From Vigna angularis (Eukaryota; Streptophyta; Magnoliopsida; Fabales; Fabaceae): a DNA stretch of 64,000 bases. Location: NCBI RefSeq assembly GCF_016808095.1, contig NC_068976.1:2252001-2316000 (forward strand), written 5' to 3'. Below, one piece after another: positions 44,950-57,500 of this stretch (within the stretch, counting starts at the first letter, position 1; each line of letters opens with the position of its first letter). Below the pieces are notes generated by a model, which had not been told where the DNA came from, did not search any database, and worked only from the letters and a program-made list of their open reading frames with translations. The translations under genes and the position numbers were made by a program.

Positions 44950-45730
44950 TCAAAACAGGGGACCAGCCACGCACTTTCGGTACATGTCAATCGTAAGCGA
45001 TTACAGCGTCACTTTAATCGATTACATAACCCCAATACTGCCTTCCCACCCCTGCCTTAGCCAGTTCCTTCATGTTGTGTCAAGGAAGCCAAAGTACTTA
45101 GGTCCACCCCATAAGTGGGGAGCAATTCATTCATAACAGGGGACCAGCCACGCACTTACGGTACATTTCAATCGTAAGCGATTACAGCGTCACTGTAATC
45201 GATTACATAACCCCAATACTGCCTTCCCACCCCTGCCTTAGCCAGTTCCTTCATGCTCTGTCAAGGAAGCCAAAGTACTTAGGTCCACCCCATAAGTGGG
45301 GAACAACTCATTCATAACAGGGGACCAGCCACGCACTTTCGGTACATGTCAATCGTAAGCGATTACAGCGTCACTGTAATCGATTACATAACCCCAATAC
45401 TGCCTTCCCACCCCTGCCTTAGCCAGTTCCTTCATGCTGTGTCAAGGAAGCCAAAGTACTTAGGTCCACCCCATAAGTGGGGAGCAACTCAGTCATAAGA
45501 GGGGACCAGCCACGCACTTTCGGTACGCGTCACTGTAATCGATTACAGAAGGCCAATACTGCCTTCCCACCCCTGCCTTCCCATTGCCTTATAACTACAG
45601 CCAGAGGTACAAGTTGCCAAAAAAACCACCTACCACCTCATGCTGTCTCAATGAAATGGAACAAATTAATCCGACCTACTAAATGGGGAGTTGTTCAATG
45701 AAAATAGGGGAGCAGCGATGAACTTACGGT
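44929..45730. repeat. 181-bp tandem repeat, three full units and partial ones
   Basis: Unit starts (cataagtgggg) at 44929, 45110, 45291 and 45472 are exactly 181 bp apart; a degenerate start is near 45678. Each full unit contains taagcgatta and taatcgatta 21 bp apart (for example 44994 and 45015) and a ccttcccacccctgccttag segment. It overlaps the 5' end of the transposon protein frame. Confidence 0.93.
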
Positions 45731-45926
45731 AATGAATAAACTCACTCCAACTAAAAACAAACACAACCAAAATGAATATTACGAATAGTTCACCTGTATT
45801 CATTATTACTCGAACAAGTTGACATGTACATAAATCCAAGTAATACACTTCCAATAGTATAATTGTCTACAATGTATATTCTTTTACTAGTCATGAAGAA
45901 TCTAAACGAAGGACACATTTGTAATG

Positions 45927-48909
45927 CTACAGTAATCCAAAATGTTGCAGCGTCTCCAATCTTCGCACGTTGTCCTCGTCCAGGATCCAGTCACATACAT
46001 ACTTTTTCCTAAACGCAGCCAACTCTTCCTGAAATTAACATATTGGAATTCATAACCAATGTCAAGGGTCTAATAATGTATTATTGACAAATTCATAATT
46101 TAACATACATTTGTATAATCAGGCATGCTTTTCCCATCATATTTCTCCTCTCCATCCCAAATTTCAATAGCTTTCATCATGATTACACCACAATCGTATC
46201 TGTTCAAATTAAAAAACACATGCATTAATTTTGTCAATGGAATCACAAAATTTTTGAACACATTGGTAAAATAAAATTACGTGTTTGGTTGGACTGGGAT
46301 GTTGGCTTTCTGAACTAACAAAGGACACTTAGATTCTTCAAGTTTATCCGTCAACAAACCCCAAAAGCGTTGAATATTTTGAGCCTGTACGGTTACAATA
46401 AAGAAAACACTGACTTTAAACAAAGTACGATTTCAGCACTCATTTTCCAAACAAATTTTTAATCAAGGTAAACCTTACAATGCTTCTATCAATCCGACAA
46501 CGTCCTTTGATACCATTGGCAAGTGAGTCTATGACATAAAACTGAAAAGTGCAGACCTTCAGTGCATAACACCACCAATGACCATCACTTACAATTGGGA
46601 TGAACACCTACAGATTGTTTGGAATATGTCAAAATAGTAACCCACATTAGAAACCAAGTATCTCCTTACAAAGTACATCTTACTCACCCAATCAGCAGAC
46701 AATAAGGCCTGAAGTCGAACCAGATCGTATCGAAAATATGGCTGGTAGTCAAGAAGTTGCCACACATGTTGATTCACTGGTCGTTTCCTATAGTCGTGCA
46801 GGACATGGGTCTTCAATTTCACATTAAAACATCATTAAACAACCATGTCGACAATGTTAAATTCTAGCCTACCAAAAAACAACAACATCTACTTAAACCA
46901 TTTACCCCAAACATAGGACTGAATACAATCCTCTTTATGACTCCAGTCAACCTTTTTTCAAAGTACATGAACATTGTTGCTGCAAAAATTAAAGCCTACA
47001 CAACAATTAAGAACTTGAACATCAAATTTATGAACTTTCTAAATAGAATGACAGCAGTAATTAAAGTCAACTGTATAATTACCATGTTGTCTACACATTG
47101 CCTTAGCCCTAAAGAGCTACATTCACTTGTGCTCAACAGTTGATACATAATTTCAGAGACGTACCTGAAAAAACATCATTAAATCAGCTACCAATATCAT
47201 TGACCATAAATTCAACTACCGATAACAACAACTTATAAAAAATTATTATTGACAAACCTCCGTGGAATGTCTCTTCGCATAACTGCGTGGTACAACATAT
47301 CCAAATCCACCACTATTTTTGGATCACCAACAAAAGAACACAAAGGCAGTACATTCAAGGGTTCTACATCCACTTCTCCTTCACCATCATCAACACCATC
47401 GCCAACGTCAATGACAACTATTGGATGATCACCGGCTACTCCTTCTTCTTGTACAACCATTGTAGAAGCTGGTTCTTCATCTGCAGGTTCTTCATTTTCT
47501 TCATCTCCAGCTTCTTCATTTTCTTCATGTCCAGGTTCTTCATTTTCTTCATCTACATGTGCACCTCCTTCATTACCCTCACCTTCAACATGACCAACAC
47601 CTTCAGGACCTGAACAAAATGGTTGTACAACGACATCTCCTTCGCCATGATGAACACCATCGCCAATGTCAGTCAAAAGTTCTGCATGGTGAAGGGGTAC
47701 TCGTTCTTCTTCTTCAACAGTTGTAGAAGCAGGTTTGTCATCTGCAGCTTGTTCATCTTCTTCATCTGCAGGTTCTTCATCTTTTTCATCTGCAGGTTGT
47801 TCATGAAATGAAGGAGATTGTTCCACCTTTCGATACTTTAGACGATCACCAAGTACCTTCCTAACAGCCGCAATTTCATCTCTGACTTTTCTTATCCTGG
47901 CGTTGTTTGTTCTCAGTTTTTCCAAAGTGGCTAATAGCCAATTTTCATCATATTCATTTTCAGCTGGTTTTTCTTCACGCTTGGAACCTTCACGCCTCAA
48001 TCCCTCATCCAAATTGAAAGCACGACGTATGATGGGATTTAAACAATCATTCTCACTGAGGTACCAATCAAATTGTACCTTTGACAATGACAATAAATAT
48101 ACAACAATCACATAAGAACAACAAAAATCATAAAAAATAACAACATAAGTTCATAACAAAGTTACTTACCTCGGCAGTCCTAAACATAACATCTATTTTT
48201 GTTGTTGTATAATTTAACGAAGAAAATCGCCTAACGCGCGGAAATTCCTTGGCAGAACAATCATCATGCAAACCAAGCCGTTCATACGCCCAAAGCTACA
48301 GTTAAAACAATCAAACTAATCACAACAGTTATTACTATGGATTGACTTAATACAACAAACAACCAATATAAATCATACCTGCAAAACAACAGCATTCCCA
48401 CTTATGCTCAATGAATCAGCAATCCATCCAGAAAGTAGTTTCTTATTACATCTATTTAGACTATCTACAAGATATTTATGTACAGCACTACTCCAATCAT
48501 AACTAGACAAACTGTCTAAGTCATCTAAGACTAAACAAGGCATGTTGGACACATATCTTGTCTTCCTAGGAAAAAAGAACACCACAAAACAAACTAATAC
48601 ATACAAGCGACACACCACATCTACCTCACTATCATCATTACCTACAAGCACATTGAACATATCTATGAGGTCTTTCAATTTCGTACATTTTGAATTAAAG
48701 GATTCACCAACTTTACCCACAACTGATTCATCAAAAGGAACATCCAAACCCCCTACTCCTAACCCTAAAGTCATGAACACATCCTGCACATTGAAAGGCA
48801 CCAGATGTTGGCTAACTCTAAACGATTGATGGTGGGGAACCCATCGACGAACCATCTTTTTCAACAATTTTAGGTTCACCTCTAAAGGATCTACAATTTC
48901 TAAACACCA
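45927..48909 (-). CDS. Ulp1-type (C48) cysteine protease gene, ten exons, 5' truncated
   Basis: Minus-strand exons 48379-48909, 48170-48295, 47258-48078, 47083-47164, 46906-46995, 46688-46810, 46479-46607, 46281-46384, 46109-46199 and 45927-46028 join in frame (732 codons plus stop). The N-terminal region (CLEIVD, FMTLGLGVGG, VCRLYVLVCFVVFF) resembles the gene at 38156. Exon 3 encodes acidic Glu/Pro-rich repeats (EENEEPGHEENEEAGDE). The C-terminal protease has the catalytic His in FIPIVSDGHWWCY, Asp in YVIDSL, and Gln/Cys in PVQPNTYDCGVIMMKAIE, as in SUMO-protease-like C48 enzymes. Such genes are commonly carried by plant Mutator-like elements. The start is lost: a CACTA element begins at 48912, inside the first visible exon. 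Confidence 0.85.
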
Positions 48910-48944
48910 CTCACTACAAGAAAAAAGTGACTTACATACAGCAA

Positions 48945-49553
48945 AAATCCGTATATAAGACCCAAAATCCGTATATATTCTGTGTTTATATACGGATTAT
49001 ATACGGACAAAAATCCGTATATAATACCATCGTAGCTAAGTTTACATACGGATAAATCCGTATATAATTTATATACAGAAATTATATACGGATTCATCCG
49101 TATATAAGTTATATACGGATATTTCCGTATATAGGTTATATACGGAAATATCCGTATATAACTTATATATGGAAATATCCGTATATAACTTATATACGGA
49201 AATATCCGTATATAATTTCCGTATATAAGTTATATACGGAAATATTCGTATATACGTTATATACAGAAATATCCGTATATAACTTATATACGGAAATATC
49301 CGTATATACGTTATATACGGAAATATCCGTATATACGTTATATACGGAAATATCCGTATATAACTTATATACGGAAATATCCGTATATACGTTATATACG
49401 GAAATATCCGTATATAACTTATATACGGAAATATACGTATATAATTTCCGTATATAAATTATATACGGATAAATCCGTATATAAGTTATATACGGATAAA
49501 TTCGTATATAACCTATATACGGAAATTATATACGGATATATCCGTATATAATG
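48945..49553. repeat. Subterminal palindrome array, core atatacggaaatatccgtat
   Basis: More than 20 copies of ccgtatata/tatatacgg in alternating orientation. In the centre the pattern repeats every 27 bp, with the self-complementary core cggaaatatccg. These are likely binding sites for the element's own transposition proteins. The array could form cruciforms. Confidence 0.92.
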
Positions 49554-49855
49554 GTTTAACAGGAGCTAAATAAATTCTCTGTATATAGCAGTTCCCCATC
49601 CACAATATAAAAGCAGACCTGGACATTATAGTTAACATTCATCATTGTTACAAGCAAACCTGGATACATTGCACATTGACATATAAATTTAATAAGGTTT
49701 TCAAATACACTTAATCCACAAAGAAAACATTGTATATGAATACATAAATATTGTATAATGTACATATAACTGCAACATTTGGTAAGTTCATAAACAGATT
49801 GTAGTTGTGGTTGTAAATAAGTTCAACAGTAATGGAAATAAGTTCTATAAAATGC

Positions 49856-51719
49856 CTAATAATACATGTAATCATCATTTCCATCTTGTGGTTGTTCATC
49901 TGGTGGTTGCTGGTTTGGTGGTTGCTGTTCTGGAGGTTGCTGTTCTGGAGGTTGCTGTTCTGGTTGGACTATATTGGGTACGCCATTTTGAACTTGAGGA
50001 TTTTGAAGGTTTAAAAATTGTTGTGCAGTCGCGGCTGCTGAAGCCGGAAGGAATGGCAGGAGGACGCCAATAAAGCCTTCAATATTTTGAAGCTGCTGAC
50101 CATATTGTTGTAACTGCGATTTCAGGTTAAGAATTTCTTCTGAATTTTGAGGTTGAGCAGTAGAAGATGCCTGTGTCTGTTGGATGTAACTATCAACACA
50201 GTCATCTTGGGAAGTGACATTTCCAATGTCGTATACGCGTCCCTTGTATTTTCCACCAGCAGCCTCTAACCAACATCGGTTTCTCAATCTTTCCTCCTCC
50301 ACAGGGTCTAGAGGAGATGTTGAGACACCAACAGATGCAGTCTCAGATCTAATTTCAGAAAATTTTGCAACAAATTGTTCCTGTTAAATGAATAAATATT
50401 ATCATTACACATGAGGTTTAAAAAACGAAATTTTATAATGTGATAGAGTTAGTAGAAACTTACATGGGTCCGCCTAGACCTTTCGTCCACAAATTCTCCT
50501 GTTGATTGACGAATATGTGTCTGTTGAAATATTTCATCAACATGCACAGACCGACCAAGCTCTTGTGACTGCAAACAAAAGGAGTTGTTAATAAATATTT
50601 GTAAAGTTTATGATTACAAATATAAGAAAAAAAATGTACAAGTTATATACCAAACGAATAGCATGCTCATGCACGCTTATAGATCCTCCAGTGTGCAAAC
50701 AACCACCTTTTTCAGATGTCCGATTCTTCTTTGCCGTTTCACACTTTTGTCTATAAAGTGGCATGTTCCACTTTTCCAAAAGAGCATTCCAAGTATCGTC
50801 CCCCAGCCAATCAGGTCTTTTTCCTAGAGTTCTAGCTTTTTTATACATCTCTGAGAGTCTATGAGATGCCTTGGTGTGAAAATTTTTTTTGACCTTTTCC
50901 TCATCTTCAGGCTTCCATGAAACCCTTCTCTGTTATATTAGAAATAATAGGTTTGAATAAGTAAACAAGTTCAAAGTATAAATTAAATGAAGGACATCAA
51001 CTATTGACTTCTAACAGGATTAGGAATGAAAAGTGTTTACCTTAAAACGTTCGAAGAAGACATCTCTGGTTGACTTAGGGATTGCACCCCATGTTAGCCA
51101 TGGCTCATCAAACTGTTCCTTGATGGTGGCTGTGATTGCCTTGGATGCAGTTTTTGTAGGATAAAACCTAAAACAAAATTAAACTCAAACATTACAATAA
51201 TATAACAATGAATTGTGTATATATTAATTGATTTATTTTTTTTTCTTACCCTCCTCCAACGGGTGTAATCATTGGACGACTATTGGAACATTCTTCCATG
51301 TTATTGGCGGCTGAACTAGAATGTGGATATGCATCCTCTATACCCGGTGATGGTGCAATATTTCTGGGAGTTGATGGGTTAGAACCAACATTGGGAGAGA
51401 GTGAAGCCTGAAGATAAGGAGGTACTTGGTATGGAGTGGGTGTCAAGCCAGGCACTTGTATTGGAGGTGGAAGAGATGTACCAACAGAGGTAGGTGAAGA
51501 TGTAGGAACTTGATGTGGAGTGGGAGTGAAGGCAGGAACAACTAATGGAGGTGGAATAGATCTACCAGTAGAGGTAGAGGTAGGTGTATTTGGTTGACTG
51601 GTTGAACCAATTTCATTATTGAAACGTGTCATCAACTTGACTACGTAAGATTTCTTCCCCTTGCCCTTATCAGAATTTCCTGAAGGTGGAATAGGAGGGC
51701 CAGAAGGACCTGATGCCAT
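49856..51719 (-). CDS. CACTA Transposase_24-type accessory protein, five exons, intact
   Basis: Exons 51250-51719, 51041-51167, 50651-50929, 50464-50568 and 49856-50380 join through GT/AG introns to a 501-codon frame from MASGPSGPPIPPSG. The N-terminal 150 residues are Pro/Ser/Thr-rich with repeated (P)PPLVVPAFTPTPHQVP-like units. The middle is the plant En/Spm Transposase_24 domain: TWGAIPKSTRDVFFERFK, KASHRLSEMYKKARTLGKRP and SEKGGCLHTGGSISVHEHA. The C-terminus has a Gln-rich coiled coil and five EQQPP-type repeats before DDYMYY. By analogy to maize TNPA-type proteins it may bind the subterminal palindromes; that is inference. No stop or frameshift is seen. Confidence 0.85.
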
Positions 51720-52079
51720 ATTCTTGAACATAATATATATTTGTATACAATAGAAGAAAAGAAAATTTAGAAATAGTACAATCAGAGATAAATGCAATAA
51801 AACTCTATTCTGTAACCAACTTGTGAGATAATATAATAATGTGATTGTGATAAAGGTATTTGGCAAGAATTTTTCAGCAAGATAATATAATATTGTGATT
51901 GTGATGTGTGGAACTTTGTAGAACATATGAAATCACGTTAATAGTTTTTCACAGTAGTTTTCACAGATTAGTGTACACTTCACATTCATCCAGCAGCAGA
52001 TATGGACAAACTCAAGTTAAGAAGACGTGCAGAATGGTAGAAAGACAATGCTTTCATTTGAACCAAAACAATTAACATT
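51720..52079. other. Promoter/leader region of the accessory gene, no gene
   Basis: AT-rich sequence upstream of the start codon at 51719; a diverged duplicate of ataatataat(a)gtgattgtga occurs at 51831-51905. Confidence 0.45.
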
Positions 52080-52530
52080 TTCTGTAAGTTATATTAACAT
52101 TTTGGAATGCAGATTTGACCACTAATTTATCTTTGATAAAATGCTGATAAATTTCAAAGTGTTTAGTTTTATCATGTTAAATAGGATTATGGGCTATGCC
52201 AATAGCAAATTTATTATCACAGTAAAGTTGCATTGGTTCATCCCACTTTATTCTTAAGTATTCCAAGATGATTTTCAACAATGGTAATTCACAGAACCCT
52301 TGAGCCATTGCCCAGAACTCTGCTTCAGCACCGAATTTTGCTACCACAATTTACTTTTCCCAATGAATGGCACCATCTGTGGTATCTGCCAAGGCACCTG
52401 TAATGCCACAGCACTGCAACACCCATGGCAGAACATCCCATGTTTTTTTTTTCAGTTTTAAAATCCCTTTTAAGGGGTACTTTATTCTTTAAAACATATC
52501 GGACCCCCATTTCATTTTTGTGTTCACTCT
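52080..52530 (-). pseudogene. Ty1/copia RNase H fragment
   Basis: Minus-strand translation gives GAEAEFWAMAQGFCELPLLK, LYCDNKFAIGIAHNPI and HDKTKHFEI, the copia RNase H region. Upstream remnants read ADTTDGAIHW and, further on, a diverged KNKVPLKRDFK. Stops and frame changes are present. It is an old piece inside the CACTA element. Confidence 0.8.
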
Positions 52531-54595
52531 TTCTCCCTGGTGTTTAAATGTGAAACCCTGTCTTTTCTATTGGGAACTACCTAAGCAAGCAACTCTGGAG
52601 ACCTTCTCTAGTGACCACCAGTCAACGGCAACTTAAGTGTGGCTATACTTGTTCTTCATCTGTTTGCACTCTGTTTTATCAAAGTTAAAGGATTTAGTTA
52701 TGTTTTAGAAACTCAGAATTTAGTTGTCTTTTAGAATTTCATGTTCTATGCTTTTTTTATTAAACCTACGATGTTCCCAAGTTTTTTTCATTTATAGAGA
52801 AATGTCATTGCCTCCAAAGCATTCTTTTGAGACTAATGATATTTTATTGGATTTTAGCATAAGGTTCTGCTGTTTCTTTGATATATTTTTGCCATTTACT
52901 CTTTAGATTTTGTACACTTTTTTATCATTCATCACAGCTGTCCATAGGCCGTCACACCATCCACCATGTATATGGTGATCTTTTTCCTCATTGTTACGAG
53001 TGTAAACAAGCAAAACTATTCCAGAACTGTTCAGACTATACTTATTAAATACTTGTTTAATTTTGTTTGTAAGTTATATTAACATTTTCTCAAACACTGG
53101 CACTCAAATTCTGAAGTGCAAACCAATAACACAGACAACAGTTTGAAGTTTATCAGAAAAACAATGAACATCTCTAAGGCTTAAGTTGTATCAAGGTTAT
53201 CAGCAAAGTTGAGAAAGATTGAAGATATAGAAATGATTAGTCATAGCAATTGAACTGTCATCCCAGCCAGAGACAATTAAGTAAGATTTGAGTAGGATGA
53301 CTGCAATGCAAGGAGAAAAAAAATTGTAACATACAATGAGAAATTGCTAGGTAGACAAAGTGACAACGAACAACTCTGTAAAATCCTTTCGGAAATGGAG
53401 TAGATTACTATGGACATTTTGCAAAAGCACAATTATCTTCCTTTCCTTTTCTTACTTTCTCTTGTTCACATAACATGCAAATGAATGGAGATTGGGTTGA
53501 CTCTTCTAATAAAGATGATTTAGAACAACAAATGTTTTGCTTATTGAGAAAAAGGTTCGTTGTAATATTCAATCCATTCCGAGATTAAATTTGCATGAAT
53601 TACATTTGCACACACTTCAGACATAGTCAAGGAACGCAAAGACCCACTGAATGAGACACAGAACACATCAACAGAGGAAGTTAATATAATTGAGTTTTCC
53701 AGAACTTCCATTTCCAAATATTCTGGGCAACAGGAATGTTTATATGGTTGAATTCTAATACATCCAAATAAAGAACATTAAACTAAATTATCCCATTTGT
53801 TTAAATTGGCCAGAAATTTTCCCTTGCTTGCCCATGCCTCAAACTTTTCCTCAAGTAAAGGGGAAAATATGTAGAAAAAATAGCAGAAAAAAAGGGTATT
53901 GAAGGCTTTCTTCAGCAGCAAACCCAGAAAACAGTTTGCAAGAACAAATGCAGCAGAAGCCAATACACCCAGAAGAGTTTGTTTTACTGTCCTTAAAACA
54001 ACTCACATAAACATCACAGAACACACAGAATTACAGAAATTGATATCTGGGTGTTGTAGCTAGAAATATGTACAAGAGAAAAAACCAGTAAAGGAATCTC
54101 AGAAATGACAGAGAAAAGAAGAAGGGAAGGTGCAATGGAGAGAGACAGAAACAGAGAGGAAGGTCTGAGTATGTGACTTCTTGTTGTATTGTACAAGAAG
54201 TAAATGTCCAGCTTTTATGGGAATATGAATATAATATTGCATATATGATGGTGAATGTAGACTTTTCTTTGCTTTGCTTTTAATTTTTCAAATCCCCATC
54301 TTCAGCATTGGGAAATTGGTCTAAAACAGTATCTACTAATGAGATAACATCGATGGCCATGGAGGGAAAAAAAATCAAGGCCGAAACTCAATAGATCTCA
54401 AAAGAACAGGTGAAAGAATATGTTTGAAAATTCTGTACTTACTGTTTTTTTTTTGTTTTAACTGTTTTACTGTTTCTATCAAACACTTTCTAAATTAATA
54501 AAGTTAAATAAATAATGAGCAATACACCCTAACTCTTAAGATTGTGGAGAACATTATAATAAAGCGACAAAAATAAGGAGCAATACACCCTAACT
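52531..54595. other. CACTA inter-genic region without a recognisable gene
   Basis: About 2 kb of AT-rich sequence between the two transposition genes. A tgtaagttatattaacatttt segment occurs at 52083 and again at 53071, a possible old duplication. Short frames show no known domain. Confidence 0.5.
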
Positions 54596-57500
54596 CTATT
54601 CAGTGCTAGAACTATGAAATTCATCTTCATTGTCATCTTCACCCTGTCCTTCTGCATTGTATTCTTCTGATTCCGTTGTATCTTCATCTATTTGCCCTTG
54701 AAATGATGAAATATTGTTAGGGTCAACTTCTTCAAGACCAGCTTCTACATCTTGTAATCGGACCACTTCTTCAACTTCAATGATGTCATTAACATGTGAC
54801 ATTTCCTCCACTTGGTATGGCACATCGGCTTCTACATCATTAGAATCAATGCGACCTCTAGGCTTCGTTTTTATCGCAACACACCAACCTCGTTTGTCCG
54901 TGCGTGATGTAGGATATGGTACATAATACACTTGTTGTACATTGTGTGCAATGATAAAAGGATCAAACAACACATATCTTTTATCCATTCGAATATCCAC
55001 AATGCCATACTTTGAATCCACCCTTGTACCTACTCTCGATGGATCAAACCAATCACAATAAAATAATACAATTTTCTTTTCAGTGGTTGTTGAATTGTAT
55101 TCCAACTCATAGATGTGTTTAATGACACCATAAAAATCATCTTGACCTCCTTCTGTTAGGCCTTTAACATGAACCCCACTATTTATTGTCCTCTTGCCCT
55201 GACTCCATGCATGGGTATGAAATTTGTATCCATTAGCAAAGAAGGTGTGCCATTCCTTTACACACCTTAAAGGACCAAGTGATAAATCTCTAAGATGTTG
55301 GTTTCTCACACTTAAAGGATCGTTATGAACCTACAACCATTCATGATATGAAACTATTCAACAATGGAATCTTAAAAAATTAAGGAAGAAATGAATGTGT
55401 AAGATTGATAGGAAGTCGTACTTTTTGCCTGAACCACAATGGGAAATTAGCATGTACGTACGTCGAACTGTTTGACTCAGATAGTTGATAGACATGTAAG
55501 AATGAGCTGTCGACATGTACGTCCAGATTAGGTCAAAGAAAATTAATTATATCAAATGAAAGAATTGGGAAATATAATTTATTTTGGAGGCTTACTGAAG
55601 GTAAGGTTCAACTTCATTGCAATTGATCAATACATGAACATGAGCTGATCTCAATTCTTCATCACTTAACCAATGTGTTGATTCCCTTCCAGAATGACGG
55701 CCAGGTTGGTTAAACACTGATAATGTTGTCGTAAAGCTTTCTATTTCAATGTGTACTTCATTTCTATTGCTTTGTGGTGTTAACATGAAGTTTTTGAAAT
55801 AGTGGGAACAAAAATGAGTTGTTTCTCTGTGTAAGTATGATGCGCAAATAGATCCTTCAACCCTAGCCTTATTCTTTACTGAACGTTTAGCATATCCCAT
55901 GAACCTACAAATTTCAAATTGATGTGTTAGGGTTTTTGAATTATGCCTGGTAAATTGAACAATAACATGTCATATGGGTACCTTTCAAATGGGTACATCC
56001 ACCTATACTGGACTGGTCCACCAAGTCGTGCCTCATATGGAAGATGGATAGGGAGATGTTCCATAGAATCAAAGAATGAGGGAGGAAATATTCTCTCCAT
56101 CTTGCACAAAATGATGGGAATGTTTTCTTCCATCTTCGCCAGGTCTTCCTTGTTCAATGTTGTAGAACACAAATCTCTAAAGAAATGACTTATCTCTGTA
56201 ATGGGATTAAGAACATGAGCCGGTAAAGAACTAAACGCTATAGGAAGTAAGCATTCCATAAACACATGGCAATCATGACTTTTCATCCCAATGAGCTTTC
56301 CCCTATTCACATCAACACACCTTGACAAGTTAGAAGAATATCCATCAGGCATCCTAAGACCTTTTACCCAATGACAGACTTGTTTTATTTGGTCTGTTGA
56401 TAGTGTATAATTTGCTTTTGGTCTATACATGTTTCCATTGCTATGACTTTTAAGCTCCAAATCTTTTCGTCTACAGTACAAACCTATATCCATTCGGGCC
56501 TTGTCATTGTCTTTTGTCTTCCCCGCAACATTCATCACAGTATTAAAGATGTTGTCAAAGAAATTTTTTTCAATGTGCATGAAGTCAAGATTATGCCTTA
56601 ACAAATTATCCTTCCAATAGGGTAGATCCCAAAAGATACTTTTTTTCGTCCAATTATGCCACTCACCGTATCCATCAATTCTTGGTGCACCGTTTTCAGT
56701 TATTTTAGGATAACCATTGATTCTATTCCAAACTTCTGGTCCTATAAGATATGGTGGTGCGTCATCCATCTCCACTTCCCCCTTCTTGAAAGCATTCCTA
56801 TTCCTCCTAAAAGCATGGTCTTTTGGTAAAAACCTCCGATGAGAGTCAAACCATGAATTTTTTGCCCCATGATATAATCTAAAAGCCTTTGTATGCTCCA
56901 TGCAATGTGGGCATGCTAGTTTACCATGAGTGCTCCAGCCGGACAACATACCATAAGCAGGAAAATCATTAATTGTCCACATTAGCATGGCCCTCAAAAT
57001 AAAGTTTTGTTTCCTTGAAATATCATATGTTACCACACCCGTCCACAGCTTCTTCAATTCGTCTATCAAGGGCTCTAAGTACACATCTATGCCAACCTTT
57101 GGATTGAATGGCCCGGGAATGAGACATGTTAAGAACATGTAAGGTTTAGACATGCACATTTCAGGAGGAAGATTATAAGGAGTGACAATAACTGGCCAAC
57201 ATGAATATGGTATATTTGATGCCTGTACATATGGGTTAAAACCGCCAGAGCATAAACCGAGTCGAACATTGCGTGGCTCGATACCAAAGTCAGGATATAC
57301 TCTATCAAAGTGCTTCCAAGCCTCTCCATCGCATGGATGACGCAAAACACCATTCGTCGACATGTTCTGATAGTGCCATGTCATTTGTCCTGCAGTTTGT
57401 GTTGAGGCATACATTCTTTGTAGTCTGGGAATTAATGGCAAATAGAACATTGATTTCATAGGAACTTGTTTGCTAGTAGTTGCTCTCGTGTTACGTGGTT

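Noticed and set aside
47287..48115. Plus-strand Phe/Ser-rich frames opposite the Ulp1 gene
   Set aside because: Antisense of the acidic Glu-rich exon; composition explained by the GAA/GAG codons on the minus strand.
48945..49553. Subterminal palindromes as a microsatellite or replication origin
   Set aside because: They begin at a CACTAC terminus and match the expected position of CACTA subterminal sites; nothing suggests an origin.
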